The notes: a model not told the origin generated them from the sequence alone. DNA of 64,000 nucleotides from Actinoplanes campanulatus (GCF_014647795.1 NZ_BMPW01000005.1:186001-250000); one strand, 5' to 3'. Numbered from the stretch's first letter, positions 32,888-42,100 are shown. Program-made: numbers and translations.

Positions 32888-34208
32888 GAAACTGCACCTC
32901 AACGCGTTCCTGATGAGCGTCGGCCACCACGAGGCGTCGTGGCGCCTGCCCGAGTCGGACCCGTACGCGAGCTGGGACGTGAAGCACTTCCAGAACCTGG
33001 CCCGGATCGCCGAGCGTGGCAAGCTGGATTCGGTCTTCTTCGCCGACAGCCCGGTGCTCCAGGGCGACCCGGGCCGGCGGCCGGCCGGGAAGCTGGAGCC
33101 GACCGTGCTGCTCACCGCCCTGGCCGCGGTCACCGAGCACATCGGGCTGATCGCCACCGCCTCCACCTCCTACAACGAGCCCTACAACCTGGCCCGCCGG
33201 TTCGCCTCGGTCGATCACGTCTCCGGCGGCCGGGCCGGCTGGAACATCGTCACCACCGCCGGCGCGGACGCGGCCCGCAACTTCGGCCTCGACGACGTCC
33301 CGGCGCACCGCGACCGGTACGAACGGGCCGCCGAGTTCGTCGAGGTGACCACGAAACTGTGGGACAGCTGGACCGACGACGCGGTGATCGCCGACAAGGA
33401 CGCGGGCGTGCACGCCGACGCGGCGAAGGTCCGGCCGATCAACCACCGGGGCCGCTGGTTCCGGGTGGACGGGCCGCTGAACGTGCCGCGCTCCCCGCAG
33501 GGTTGGCCGCTGCTGGTGCAGGCCGGCTCCTCGGAGGACGGCCGGCAGTTCGCCGCCCGCTACGCCGAGGCCGTCTTCACCGCCCAGCAGACCCTCGCCG
33601 AGGCCCAGGCCTTCTACGCCGACCTCAAGCAGCGGGCGGCCGCGCTGGGCCGGGACCCGGACCACATCAAGATCCTGCCCGGGATCGTGCCGGTCATCGC
33701 CGCCACCGAGGCCGAGGCCCAGGAGCTCGACGCCGAGCTGGAACGGCTGATCAGCCCCGAGTACGCCCGGCGGCAGCTCGCCGAACGCTTCCAGCTCGAC
33801 CCCGCCGACCTGCCCCTGGACGAGCCGCTGCCGGACAACCTGCCGACCGAGGACGAGATCGAGGGCGCCAAGAGCCGCTTCACGCTGATCGTCGACCTGG
33901 CCCGGCGGGAGAACCTGACGGTCCGGCAACTGATCGGCCGGCTCGGCGGCGGCCGCGGCCATCGCACCTTCGCCGGCACCCCCGAGCAGGTCGCCGACAC
34001 CATCGAGGACTGGTTCCACAGCGGCGCCGCCGACGGCTTCAACATCATGCCCGCGGTCCTGCCGTCCGGCCTCACCGCCTTCGTCGACCAGGTCGTGCCG
34101 ATCCTCCAGGACCGGGAGCTGTTCCGCACCGACTACGAGGGCACCACCCTGCGCGACCACTACGGCCTTCCCCGTCCCGTCAACAGCCTGGAGCTGACCA
34201 CCGTATGA
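32880..34208 (+). CDS. Luciferase-like FMN-dependent monooxygenase 1 (NtaA/DszA/SnaA type)
   Basis: The 442-residue protein belongs to the long branch of bacterial luciferase-like monooxygenases. Typical stretches are HEASWRLPESDP, DSVFFADSP, STSYNEPYNLARRFASVDHVSGGRAGWNIVTTA, LNVPRSPQGWPLLVQAGSSEDGRQFAA and GTPEQVADTI. It uses reduced FMN from the flavin reductase and O2 to oxidise a substrate, often cleaving C-S or C-N bonds. It overlaps the next, paralogous gene by four bases (ATGA). The substrate is unknown. Confidence 0.93.
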   Translation: MPRKLHLNAFLMSVGHHEASWRLPESDPYASWDVKHFQNLARIAERGKLDSVFFADSPVLQGDPGRRPAGKLEPTVLLTALAAVTEHIGLIATASTSYNEPYNLARRFASVDHVSGGRAGWNIVTTAGADAARNFGLDDVPAHRDRYERAAEFVEVTTKLWDSWTDDAVIADKDAGVHADAAKVRPINHRGRWFRVDGPLNVPRSPQGWPLLVQAGSSEDGRQFAARYAEAVFTAQQTLAEAQAFYADLKQRAAALGRDPDHIKILPGIVPVIAATEAEAQELDAELERLISPEYARRQLAERFQLDPADLPLDEPLPDNLPTEDEIEGAKSRFTLIVDLARRENLTVRQLIGRLGGGRGHRTFAGTPEQVADTIEDWFHSGAADGFNIMPAVLPSGLTAFVDQVVPILQDRELFRTDYEGTTLRDHYGLPRPVNSLELTTV

Positions 34209-35533
34209 CCCGGCAACTGCACTTCAACCTGTTCCTGCACGACACCGGACACCACGAGGCGTCCTGGCGGCTGCCCGAGTCGGACCCGAACGCGAACCTG
34301 TCGCTCGCCGCCCACCAGCACCTGACCCGGGTCGCCGAGGACGCCAAGTTCGACTCGGTGTTCCTGGCCGACAGCCCGGTGCTGTGGAGCGACCCGGGCC
34401 GCCGCCCGGCCGGAAAGCTGGAACCCACCCTGCTTCTGGCCGCGCTGGCCGCGACCACCACCCGGATCGGGCTCATCGCGACGGCGTCCACCTCGTACAA
34501 CGAGCCGTACAACCTGGCCCGCCGGTTCGCCTCGCTGGACCACCTGTCCGGCGGCCGGGCCGGCTGGAACATCGTCACCACCGCCGGCGAGGCCGCCGCC
34601 CGCAACTTCGGCCTCACCGACCAGCCCCTGCACAAGACCCGGTACGAGCGGGCCGACGAGTTCCTCCAGGTCTCCACGAAACTGTGGGACAGCTGGACCG
34701 ACGACGCGATCGTGGCCGACAAGGAGTCCGGCATCCACGCCGTCCGCGACCGGGTCCGCGACATCGGCCACCACGGCACCCACTTCCAGGTGCAGGGGGC
34801 GCTGAACGTGCCGCGCTCCCCGCAGGGCTGGCCGCTGCTGGTGCAGGCCGGTTCGTCGGACAACGGCAGGGAGTTCGCCGCCAGGTGGGCGGAGGCGATC
34901 TTCGTGGCCAACCCGACCCTCGCCGAGAGCCAGGAGTTCTACGCCGACATCAAACGCCGTGCCGTGGCGGCCGGCCGCGACCCCGACCACGTGGTCGTGC
35001 TGCCCGGCATCGTTCCGGTGATCGGCGACAGCCCAGCCGAGGCGCTGGAACTGGAGGCCGACCTGGAACGGCTGATCAGCCCCGAGTACGCGGTCGGCAC
35101 GCTGGCCACCGTCCTCGGCGTCGACGTCGGGCGGTTGCGCCTGGACGAGCCGCTGCCCGCCGACCTGCCGGCCGAGGACGAGATCGAGGGCCACAAGAGC
35201 CGCCGCACCCTGATCGTGGAGTGGGCACGGCGCGACAACCTGACGGTCCGCCAGCTGATCGGCAAGCTCGGCGGCGGACGTGGTCACCGCACCTTCACCG
35301 GTACGCCGGTGCAGGTCGCCGACACGATCCAGCACTACTTCGAGAACGGCGCCGCCGACGGCTTCAACATCATGCCGGCGGTCCTGCCGTCCGGCATCGA
35401 GGCATTCGCCGCCAAGGTCGTGCCGATCCTCCAGGAGCGCGGCCTGTTCCGCACCGAGTACACCGGCCGCACGCTGCGCGAGCACTACGGCCTGCCCCGC
35501 CCGGCGAACACTTTGGAGTTGATCAACGGATGA
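34205..35533 (+). CDS. Luciferase-like FMN-dependent monooxygenase 2 (paralogue of 1)
   Basis: This protein also has 442 residues and is very similar to the preceding one along its whole length (HEASWRLPESDPN, STSYNEPYNLARRFASLDHLSGG, NVPRSPQGWPLLVQAGSSDNG, RTFTGTPVQVADTI), so the pair arose by tandem duplication. Differences cluster in the N-terminal loop (FLHDTGHHE) and around residues 285-320, likely substrate-pocket regions. The two may handle related substrates, act in sequence or form a heteromer. It overlaps the aldo-keto reductase gene by four bases. Confidence 0.93.
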   Translation: MTRQLHFNLFLHDTGHHEASWRLPESDPNANLSLAAHQHLTRVAEDAKFDSVFLADSPVLWSDPGRRPAGKLEPTLLLAALAATTTRIGLIATASTSYNEPYNLARRFASLDHLSGGRAGWNIVTTAGEAAARNFGLTDQPLHKTRYERADEFLQVSTKLWDSWTDDAIVADKESGIHAVRDRVRDIGHHGTHFQVQGALNVPRSPQGWPLLVQAGSSDNGREFAARWAEAIFVANPTLAESQEFYADIKRRAVAAGRDPDHVVVLPGIVPVIGDSPAEALELEADLERLISPEYAVGTLATVLGVDVGRLRLDEPLPADLPAEDEIEGHKSRRTLIVEWARRDNLTVRQLIGKLGGGRGHRTFTGTPVQVADTIQHYFENGAADGFNIMPAVLPSGIEAFAAKVVPILQERGLFRTEYTGRTLREHYGLPRPANTLELING

Positions 35534-36567
35534 GTATTCCCCTGCGGCCGTTCGGGCGTACCGGCGTCAAGGTCAGCGCGCTGGCGCTGGGCACCATGAT
35601 GTTCGGCGAACGCGGCAACCCCGACCACCACGACAGCATCCGGATCATTCACCGGGCCCTGGACGCCGGCATCAACCTGGTCGACACCGCCGACGTCTAC
35701 AGCCAGGGCGAATCCGAGGAGATCGTCGGCAAGGCGCTGAAGAACCGGCGCGACGACGTCTTCCTGGCCACCAAGTTCCACGGCCGGATCGGCACCGACG
35801 CGAACCACTTCGGCAACTCCCGCCGGTGGATCATCCGCGAGGTGGAGCACAGCCTGCGCCGGCTGCGCACCGACCACATCGACCTCTACCAGGTGCACCG
35901 CCCGGAGGAGGACACCGACTTCGACGAGACCCTGGGCGCCCTGTCCGACCTCGTCCACCAGGGCAAGATCCGCTACATCGGCACGTCCACATTCGAGCCG
36001 TCGGCGATCGTCGAGGGCCAGTGGATCGCCGAGAAGCGCGGCCGGGAGCGTGTCGTCTCCGAACAGCCGCCCTACTCGATCCTGGCCCGCGGCATCGAAC
36101 GCGAGGTCCTGCCGATCGCCCAGAAATACGGCCTCGCCGTCATCCCGTGGAGCCCGCTGGCCGGCGGCTGGCTGTCCGGCAGGTTCCGGGCGGGCGCCCC
36201 GCAACCCGCCACCAGCCGCGGCGGCCGCCAGCCCGGCCGGTTCGAGATCAGCGCGCCGGAGAACGCCGGCAAGCTCGCCGCCGTCGAGGCCCTCGCACTG
36301 CTGGCCGAACAGTCCGGCCTGTCCCTGATCCATCTGGCGCTCGGCTTCGTCCTCGAGCACCCGGCCGTCACCGCGCCGATCATCGGCCCGCGCACGCTGG
36401 AACAGCTGGAGGACCAGCTCGGGGCGGCCCAGGTGCGGTTGAGCCGGGACGTGCTCGACGAGATCGACAAGATCGTGCCGCCCGGCGTCACGCTGTCCGC
36501 CCGTGACCAGGGCTACCAGCCGCCGTCGGTGACCGATCCGGCCCGCCGCCGCCGGAGCGCGACATGA
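35530..36567 (+). CDS. Aldo/keto reductase
   Basis: The 345-residue NADPH-dependent reductase has the catalytic tetrad of the AKR family: Asp and Tyr in VDTADVYSQGESEE, Lys in FLATKFHG and His in LYQVHRPEE. The cofactor-binding end is present (HPAVTAPIIGPRTLEQLEDQLGA). It may reduce the aldehyde released when a monooxygenase cleaves a sulfonate or amine. It is the fifth enzyme-side gene of the operon and overlaps the previous stop by four bases. Its C-terminus is an Arg-rich tail. Confidence 0.93.
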   Translation: MSIPLRPFGRTGVKVSALALGTMMFGERGNPDHHDSIRIIHRALDAGINLVDTADVYSQGESEEIVGKALKNRRDDVFLATKFHGRIGTDANHFGNSRRWIIREVEHSLRRLRTDHIDLYQVHRPEEDTDFDETLGALSDLVHQGKIRYIGTSTFEPSAIVEGQWIAEKRGRERVVSEQPPYSILARGIEREVLPIAQKYGLAVIPWSPLAGGWLSGRFRAGAPQPATSRGGRQPGRFEISAPENAGKLAAVEALALLAEQSGLSLIHLALGFVLEHPAVTAPIIGPRTLEQLEDQLGAAQVRLSRDVLDEIDKIVPPGVTLSARDQGYQPPSVTDPARRRRSAT

Positions 36568-36640
36568 GCGAGCTTGCGAGCGAATCATCAGACACAGTCT
36601 TGAACTCATGGCGGCGCCGGAGCGAAGCGGAGGTGACGAC

Positions 36641-37705
36641 ATGAGCGCGACGTTTCTCTGGTACATCCCGAACACCGTCGATCCCGGGCATCGCGGCGAC
36701 GACGCGGTCGACGGCTACGGCACCCTCGACCACAGCGTCGACCTGGCCGTCACCGCGGAACGGCACGGCTGGTCCGGCGCGCTGATCGGCACCGGCTGGG
36801 GGCGGCCGGACACGTTCACGGTCGCCACCGCGCTCGCCGCCCGGACCACCACGTTCCGGCCACTCGCCGCGATCCGGCCCGGCTACTGGCGGCCCGCACA
36901 CTTCGCCAGCGCGGCCGCCACCCTCGACCGGCTGTCCGGCGGCCGCCTGCTGATCAACATCGTGAGCGGGCAGGACAACCTCGCCGCCTACGGCGACATC
37001 GAGGTCGATCAGGCCACGAGGTACGCGCGGACCCGGGAGTTCATGCGCATCGCGCGGCGACTCTGGACCGAGGAGAACGTGACGTACGCGGGTGAGCACT
37101 TCAGCGTCACGAATGCCACTGTCGTGCCCCGCCCGTACCGGAATGGTCCTCGCCTCTATTTCGGTGGCGCGTCAGCCGCCGCCGAGAAGGTCGCCGCGAC
37201 CGAGGCCGACGTCCAGCTCTTCTGGGGTGAGCCGCTGGACGGCGTCGCCGAGCGCATCGACCGGCTCCGCACGCTCAGCGGCGACCTGGACCGGGATCTG
37301 CCGCCGCTGGAGTTCGGGCTGCGGATCACCACCCTGGTCCGGGACACCACCGAGCAGGCCTGGCACGACGCCGAGGAGAAGGTCGCCGAGATGGCGGGCC
37401 GCTCCGGCAGCACCGAGTTGCTGCGCCGCGCCGCGGTCGGCCAGCAGCGGCTGCTCGACCTGGCCGACCGTGGTGAGGTGCTGGACAGCTGCCTCTACAC
37501 GGCGCCCGGCCGGTACGGCGGAGGCGGCGCCGGGACGACCTGGCTGGTCGGTTCCGCCGACGACGTGGCCGCGGCCCTGCGAAAGTACGCCGACCTGGGC
37601 ATCAGCCACTTCGTCCTGTCCGACACGCCGTACCGGCGGGAGACCGCCCGGGTGGGCGACGCGCTCATCCACCGGCTGCGCGAACCGGTCCCGGCGGCCA
37701 CCTGA
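36641..37705 (+). CDS. Luciferase-like monooxygenase 3 (alkanesulfonate monooxygenase-like)
   Basis: A 354-residue enzyme of the SsuD type, distinct from the two longer paralogues upstream: FLWYIPNTVDPGHRGD, HGWSGALIGTGWGRPDTFTVATALA, TTFRPLAAIRPGYWRPAHFASAAATLDRLSGGRLLINIVSGQ. SsuD enzymes convert alkanesulfonates to aldehyde and sulfite with FMNH2. It supports sulfur scavenging as the role of the operon. The ATG at 36641 has GCGGAGG upstream; a 73-base gap with a GCGAGCTTGCGAGC repeat separates it from the reductase gene. A terminator follows. Confidence 0.93.
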   Translation: MSATFLWYIPNTVDPGHRGDDAVDGYGTLDHSVDLAVTAERHGWSGALIGTGWGRPDTFTVATALAARTTTFRPLAAIRPGYWRPAHFASAAATLDRLSGGRLLINIVSGQDNLAAYGDIEVDQATRYARTREFMRIARRLWTEENVTYAGEHFSVTNATVVPRPYRNGPRLYFGGASAAAEKVAATEADVQLFWGEPLDGVAERIDRLRTLSGDLDRDLPPLEFGLRITTLVRDTTEQAWHDAEEKVAEMAGRSGSTELLRRAAVGQQRLLDLADRGEVLDSCLYTAPGRYGGGGAGTTWLVGSADDVAAALRKYADLGISHFVLSDTPYRRETARVGDALIHRLREPVPAAT

Positions 37706-37713
37706 TCCACCCC

Positions 37714-37747
37714 GGCGTGGAGTCCGCGGCGGCCCGGACTCCACGCC
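37714..37747 (+). terminator. Terminator of the organosulfur-type operon
   Basis: GGCGTGGAGTCC and GGACTCCACGCC form a perfect 12-bp stem around a ten-base loop, eight bases after the last gene of the operon and just before the nadE promoter. Confidence 0.85.
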
Positions 37748-37762
37748 AGTACAGTGCGGAAG

Positions 37763-38584
37763 ATGACGAACCTGCGCAAACAGATCGTGGCCGAGTTCGG
37801 CGTGAATGCGTCGATCACACCCGCGGACGAAATCCGGGAACGCGTGGGCTTCCTCAAGGACTACCTCCGGTCGACGCCCTCCACCGGCTTCGTGCTGGGC
37901 ATCAGCGGCGGGCAGGACAGCACGCTGGCCGGGAAGCTGTGCCAGTTCGCGTGCGAGCAGCTGCGCGCGGAAGGCCACGACGCCACGTTCGTCGCGGTGC
38001 GGCTGCCGTACGGCGTACAGGCCGACGAGCACGACGCGCGGATCGCGCTCGACCACATCGGCCCGGACCGGTTGATCGAGGTGAACGTCAAACCGGGCGC
38101 CGACGCGGTGTCCGGTGCCGTGGCCGCCGGCTTCGAGCCGTTGCGCGACTTCGTCCGCGGCAACGTCAAGGCCCGCGAGCGCATGATCATCCAGTACGCG
38201 ATCGCCGGGCAGCTGAACATGCTCGTCGTCGGCACCGACCACGCCGCCGAGGCGGTGACCGGCTTCTTCACCAAGCACGGCGACGGCGGTGCCGACGTCA
38301 CCCCGCTGGCCGGCCTGACCAAACGGCAGGGCGGCGCCCTCCTGCGTGAACTGGGCGCGCCGCCGAGCACGTGGCAGAAGGTGCCGATCGCCGACCTCGA
38401 GGACGACCGGCCCGGGCTGCCCGACGAGGCGGCGCTCGGGCTCACCTACGACGAGATCGACGACTACCTGGAGGGCGCGGACGTCACCCCGGAGGCGGCG
38501 GGCCGGATCGAATCGCTCTACCTCGCCACCCGCCACAAGCGGGCCCTGCCGGTCACTCCGCTCGACCACTGGTGGCGCCCCTGA
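37763..38584 (+). CDS. nadE: NH3-dependent NAD+ synthetase
   Basis: The 273-residue enzyme makes NAD+ from deamido-NAD+, ATP and ammonia. It has the PP-loop [31 protein letters not shown] and [24 protein letters not shown] of the single-domain (ammonia-using) type; the glutaminase domain of the long actinobacterial form is absent. TACAGT ends seven bases before the ATG at 37763, which suggests leaderless transcription; a GTG at 37754 is a less likely start. It stands alone between two terminator-bounded units. Confidence 0.95.
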   Translation: MTNLRKQIVAEFGVNASITPADEIRERVGFLKDYLRSTPSTGFVLGISGGQDSTLAGKLCQFACEQLRAEGHDATFVAVRLPYGVQADEHDARIALDHIGPDRLIEVNVKPGADAVSGAVAAGFEPLRDFVRGNVKARERMIIQYAIAGQLNMLVVGTDHAAEAVTGFFTKHGDGGADVTPLAGLTKRQGGALLRELGAPPSTWQKVPIADLEDDRPGLPDEAALGLTYDEIDDYLEGADVTPEAAGRIESLYLATRHKRALPVTPLDHWWRP

Positions 38585-38636
38585 CCCGCACGATCCGCTT
38601 CCTCAACCCGGGCTCGGCCCGGCCGATAGGCGGGGC

Positions 38637-40043
38637 GTGTTGACGCTACGTCTGTACGTCGCGCTGGCCGGCCTCGCGGTGGTGACCTACCCGGCCTGGC
38701 CGGCGCAGCAGCGTGGCTGGGTGCTTCTGGCGGTCTGCCTCAGCCCGCTGCCGGCCCTGGTGACGGGCCTGCGCCGCACCGCGCCGGGGGCGGCGCGGGT
38801 GGCCTGGTGGTTGCTGCTGGCCGGGACCGTCGTCTACGGCATCGGCAACGCCGTCTGGGCATGGCGGCTGACAGACGCCGGACGGGCCGTCGCCGACGCC
38901 GACAACGTGGTCAGGGTCACCATGACAATGGGCGGCGGGCTGACCCTCGCGGCATCGCTGACCGTGGTGCTGCGACGCGGACGCGCGGACATCGGCGGGA
39001 TCATCGATTCGGTGATCGCCGCCATCGGGCTCAGCGGCGTGCTCTGGAGCATCGTTCTGCTGCCGGCGATGACCGCTGACGGCCTGTCGACCGGCCAGCA
39101 GATCATCCGGTTCCTGAACGTCTTCCTCCTGGCCGGCACGCTGGGCGGGATGCTGCGGGTCTCCCTCGCGCCCTATCGACCGTCGGCACCGGTGATGTTG
39201 CTCTGCGCGTCCGGCGCATTCGCGCTGGCCCAGAACGTGTCTACCGTGATCGGTGCCGACTGGCAGAACATCCCCTACATGGCGGCGTTCGTCGCGGTCG
39301 GCGGCGCGGCGCTGCATCCGTCGATGGCACAGATGACCGCGCCGGGTCCGACCCCTGTCGACGACCTGAGCACCGGCCGGTTGGTCTTCCTCGGCATCAT
39401 GCTCGCGATCGCCCCTGTCATCGGCGGCGCCCGGGAACTGCTGGGCCTGTCCTCCGACGGTGTGCTGCTGGTGATCTCGTCGGCCGTCATGATCCCACTG
39501 GTCATGGCGCGGATCGCCCGGCTCTCCCGCGCCCGTCGAGCGGCCGAGACCGCCTTGCACCGGCTGGCCACCTCCGACTCGCTGACCGGACTGCCCAACC
39601 GCGCCGCCTGCGTCGAGCGGATCACCCGGGAACTCGCCGCCGGGCCGGACGATCTGGCCGTGCTGTTCTGCGACCTGGACGGCTTCAAGCCGGTGAACGA
39701 CCGTCTCGGCCACGCCGCCGGAGACGCGCTGCTCATCGGCGTGGCCGAACACTTACGAGCCCGTCTGCGGAACGAGGATCTGGTCGGCCGATTCGGCGGC
39801 GACGAATTCGTGATCGTCTGCCGTGGCCCCGGAGCTGCCGACGCGATGGTCGACCGGGTCCGGACGCTGGCCGCCCGGTCGTTCGCCGTCGGTGGCGAGC
39901 AGGTACGCATCGGCGTCAGCGTGGGCGTCGCCATCGCCCGGCCGCACGACACCACCGACGCCATCCTCACCCGCGCCGACCTCGCGATGTATGAGGCCAA
40001 GAAGCGCAAGAAGGTCGGTGTCATCAGCGTGGCCTCGGCATAG
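38637..40043 (+). CDS. Membrane diguanylate cyclase (GGDEF)
   Basis: The 468-residue protein has eight or nine membrane helices in its first 290 residues and a C-terminal GGDEF domain that makes cyclic di-GMP. The active-site loop is intact (FGGDEFVIVC), as are DLDGFKPVNDRLGHAAGD and the RNED inhibitory site five residues upstream. There is no EAL domain. The membrane part is probably a sensor of a lipid or small molecule. The GTG at 38637 is chosen; TTG 38640 is adjacent. It is the second cyclic-di-GMP gene in the window and lies 52 bases after nadE. Confidence 0.92.
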   Translation: MLTLRLYVALAGLAVVTYPAWPAQQRGWVLLAVCLSPLPALVTGLRRTAPGAARVAWWLLLAGTVVYGIGNAVWAWRLTDAGRAVADADNVVRVTMTMGGGLTLAASLTVVLRRGRADIGGIIDSVIAAIGLSGVLWSIVLLPAMTADGLSTGQQIIRFLNVFLLAGTLGGMLRVSLAPYRPSAPVMLLCASGAFALAQNVSTVIGADWQNIPYMAAFVAVGGAALHPSMAQMTAPGPTPVDDLSTGRLVFLGIMLAIAPVIGGARELLGLSSDGVLLVISSAVMIPLVMARIARLSRARRAAETALHRLATSDSLTGLPNRAACVERITRELAAGPDDLAVLFCDLDGFKPVNDRLGHAAGDALLIGVAEHLRARLRNEDLVGRFGGDEFVIVCRGPGAADAMVDRVRTLAARSFAVGGEQVRIGVSVGVAIARPHDTTDAILTRADLAMYEAKKRKKVGVISVASA

Positions 40044-40092
40044 CGGCGCCGCGCGGTCGGCCGCGCACAGCAAGCTGTCGTATTGTCGGGCG

Positions 40093-40791
40093 GTGCCTGA
40101 ATCCCTACCGAGCCGCGGTAGTGCGGCTGTCAAAGCCGCCGCCCCCGGCCCGTCCCGCAAGAGCGGACCGCCGCTGAAGACCAAGGCCGAGAAGCGGGCC
40201 GAGGCCAAGGTCGCCAAAGCGCGCGCCCGGGCGAAGCGCAAACGCCGTGAGATCCTGTCGGTGGCCGGCGCCGCGGTGGGCGTGCTGGCTCTCATCGTCG
40301 GGCTGATCGTGTGGATCGGCAGCACATCGTCGCCGTCGTCGTCCCCCACCGCGAGCACGAGCACCGACGCCGGCGTGAGTGCCGCCGACACCACCACCCC
40401 GGCGTTCCCGCCGCTGCCCCCGGGCGCAGACCCCGCGCTGGGCACGAAGCCGTCGGTGGCCAAGGGCACCGGCGCCGTCACCGAACTCAAGTCGGCCACC
40501 CTCGTCGAGGGCACGGGCGCGGCGGTCCAGTCGGGTCAGACGGTCGACGTGAACTACGTCGGCGTGACCTACGCCGACGGCAAGGAGTTCGACTCGTCCT
40601 GGAGCCGGTCCGAGCCGTTCAGCTTCCAGGTCGGGGCGGGCAAGGTCATCAAGGGCTGGGACCAGGGCCTGCTCGGGGCGAAGGTGGGCAGCCGGGTGCA
40701 GCTCGACATCCCGGCCGACCTCGCCTACGGCGAGAACGGCCAGCCGGCCGGCACGCTGCGATTCGTCGTCGACGTCCTGGCCGCCTCCTGA
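40093..40791 (+). CDS. Membrane-anchored FKBP-type peptidyl-prolyl isomerase
   Basis: The 232-residue protein has a long basic cytoplasmic N-terminus (KTKAEKRAEAKVAKARARAKRKRRE), one membrane helix (about residues 56-75), a Ser/Thr/Pro-rich linker and a C-terminal FKBP domain: VDVNYVGVTYADGKEFDSSW, FQVGAGKVIKGWDQGLLGAKVGSR, IPADLAYGENG and LRFVVDVL. It should catalyse proline isomerisation of exported proteins outside the membrane. TATTGT ends six bases before the GTG, and there is no Shine-Dalgarno, so it is probably leaderless. Confidence 0.92.
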   Translation: MPESLPSRGSAAVKAAAPGPSRKSGPPLKTKAEKRAEAKVAKARARAKRKRREILSVAGAAVGVLALIVGLIVWIGSTSSPSSSPTASTSTDAGVSAADTTTPAFPPLPPGADPALGTKPSVAKGTGAVTELKSATLVEGTGAAVQSGQTVDVNYVGVTYADGKEFDSSWSRSEPFSFQVGAGKVIKGWDQGLLGAKVGSRVQLDIPADLAYGENGQPAGTLRFVVDVLAAS

Positions 40792-40837
40792 CCCTGGTCA
40801 CCGAGCGAGTCCGGCGCCCACCCGGCCGGGCTCGCTC

Positions 40838-41737
40838 TCAGCCGCCGGCCGACGCGCGACGGGGTTTTCCCGGGTTGAGCCGGTCGGCGTGGAGCGAGGG
40901 TTGTGCGGACGGTGCGGGCCGCGCCGGCATGTAGTCCTCGAGCAGCGCCGGGGTGAGCCCCGCCCGGTGGATGGCCTTGAGGGCGGCGACGAAGTCGTCG
41001 CGGAAGGCCTCGCGGAAGTGCATCAGGATGATGTCGCCCGGCTGGACCCGCTTACCCTCCTGGTAGCGGACCTTGCCCTTGTGCACGGTCTCGGTCCACA
41101 TGAACGCGGCCGTCATGCCGCAGTCCTTGGCCGCCCGCAGCGTGGTGCCGTCCTTGTTGCCGAAGGGCGGCCGGAACAGGGTCGGCCGTTTCCCGAACCA
41201 GGCGCCCAGCTTGTCGGCCGAACCGCAGATCTCGCGGCGCTGGAAGTCGTAGGAGCGGCCGCGCAGGTTGGGGTGGGTGACGGTGTGGGCCTCGATGGTG
41301 GCCCCGGCGTCGAGCATGGGCTTGAAGTAGCCGGGGTCGTCCTTGACGGCGTCGGTCGTCAGGAAGAGCGTGACCGGCACGCCCGCGGCCGCGATCAGCT
41401 CCTGGCCCTCGGGCAGTTTGAGGTAGCCGTCGTCGATGGTCAGGAACGCGACCTTCTGCGTGGTGGGGATCCGCCGCAGATACTCCACCCTGTCGCCGGC
41501 CGGCAGGGTGATGGGCTGCGGTTCCGGGGCGGGCGCGAAGTCGGGGATGCCGTAGCGTGCGCGCTGGGCCGACCGGGTGGACTCGAGGGTCGGAGCGGCC
41601 GGGCTCGCCGGCGACGTGCTGGGGGCGGCGGTCGCTGAGGACGGTGTGACCGGCGGGGTCGGACCGGTGGAGCAGGCGGCCAGCAGCGCGGCCATGCCGG
41701 CCGCGGTTATCGCACGAAAAGTCCTCGTGTTCCCCAT
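40838..41737 (-). CDS. Polysaccharide deacetylase lipoprotein
   Basis: A 299-residue CE4 esterase with a lipoprotein signal (ITAAGMAALLAAC, Cys about residue 22), then a Ser/Thr/Pro linker. The NodB domain has motif 1 TIDDGY (Asp-Asp), motif 2 HTVTHPNL (HxxxH metal ligands), motif 3 RPPFGN and a late LMHF. It would remove acetyl groups from N-acetylglucosamine in peptidoglycan or another polymer at the cell surface. It is divergent from the polylysine mini-gene. Confidence 0.92.
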   Translation of the reverse strand: MGNTRTFRAITAAGMAALLAACSTGPTPPVTPSSATAAPSTSPASPAAPTLESTRSAQRARYGIPDFAPAPEPQPITLPAGDRVEYLRRIPTTQKVAFLTIDDGYLKLPEGQELIAAAGVPVTLFLTTDAVKDDPGYFKPMLDAGATIEAHTVTHPNLRGRSYDFQRREICGSADKLGAWFGKRPTLFRPPFGNKDGTTLRAAKDCGMTAAFMWTETVHKGKVRYQEGKRVQPGDIILMHFREAFRDDFVAALKAIHRAGLTPALLEDYMPARPAPSAQPSLHADRLNPGKPRRASAGG

Positions 41738-41996
41738 CCGCGCGATTCTCGCGGCCCCGATGTGAAGCCGGGGTCAAGCCCCCTCGGGTTGAGTTGTCGG
41801 TCACCTGCCGTTGGTGTGACGTACATCTCAAAGCAACCTTTTCGCCATCCGTCCGCCCAGGTCAGCGCCACTCATGACGCCGACCTCGGCCAACTGGCGG
41901 ACAATCTGTTCACTCTTCTCCCCTAGTCTCGCAACCAGTTCGAACGAGTATCGGACCGCTCACTTTGCGTGAGCCCTGCGCTGGATGGGAGGCATC

Positions 41997-42059
41997 ATGG
42001 CGAAGGACAAGAAGAAGGACAAGAAAGATAAAAAGGGCAAGAAGAGCAAGAAGAAGTAG
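41997..42059 (+). CDS. 20-residue polylysine micropeptide
   Basis: The frame ATG-GCG-AAG-GAC to TAG encodes only 20 residues: Met, Ala, 13 Lys, 3 Asp, Gly and Ser (starts MAKDKKKDKK). GGGAGG lies four bases before the ATG, and a 16-bp-stem terminator follows five bases after the stop, so this is a complete small transcription unit. The AAG/AAA run is far poorer in GC than its surroundings. A short hairpin (41958-41974) precedes the ribosome site. It could bind nucleic acid or acidic polymers; its function is unknown. A poly-Lys run could also stall ribosomes. Confidence 0.65.
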   Translation: MAKDKKKDKKDKKGKKSKKK

Positions 42060-42063
42060 TGTC

Positions 42064-42100
42064 GCGGCGTCTCGCCGGGGCGAACCCGGCGAGACGCCGC
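42064..42100. terminator. Very strong terminator after the polylysine gene
   Basis: GCGGCGTCTCGCCGGG pairs perfectly over 16 bases with CCCGGCGAGACGCCGC around the loop GCGAA. It lies between the mini-gene stop (42059) and the stop of the convergent hydrolase gene (42108) and can serve both. Confidence 0.9.
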
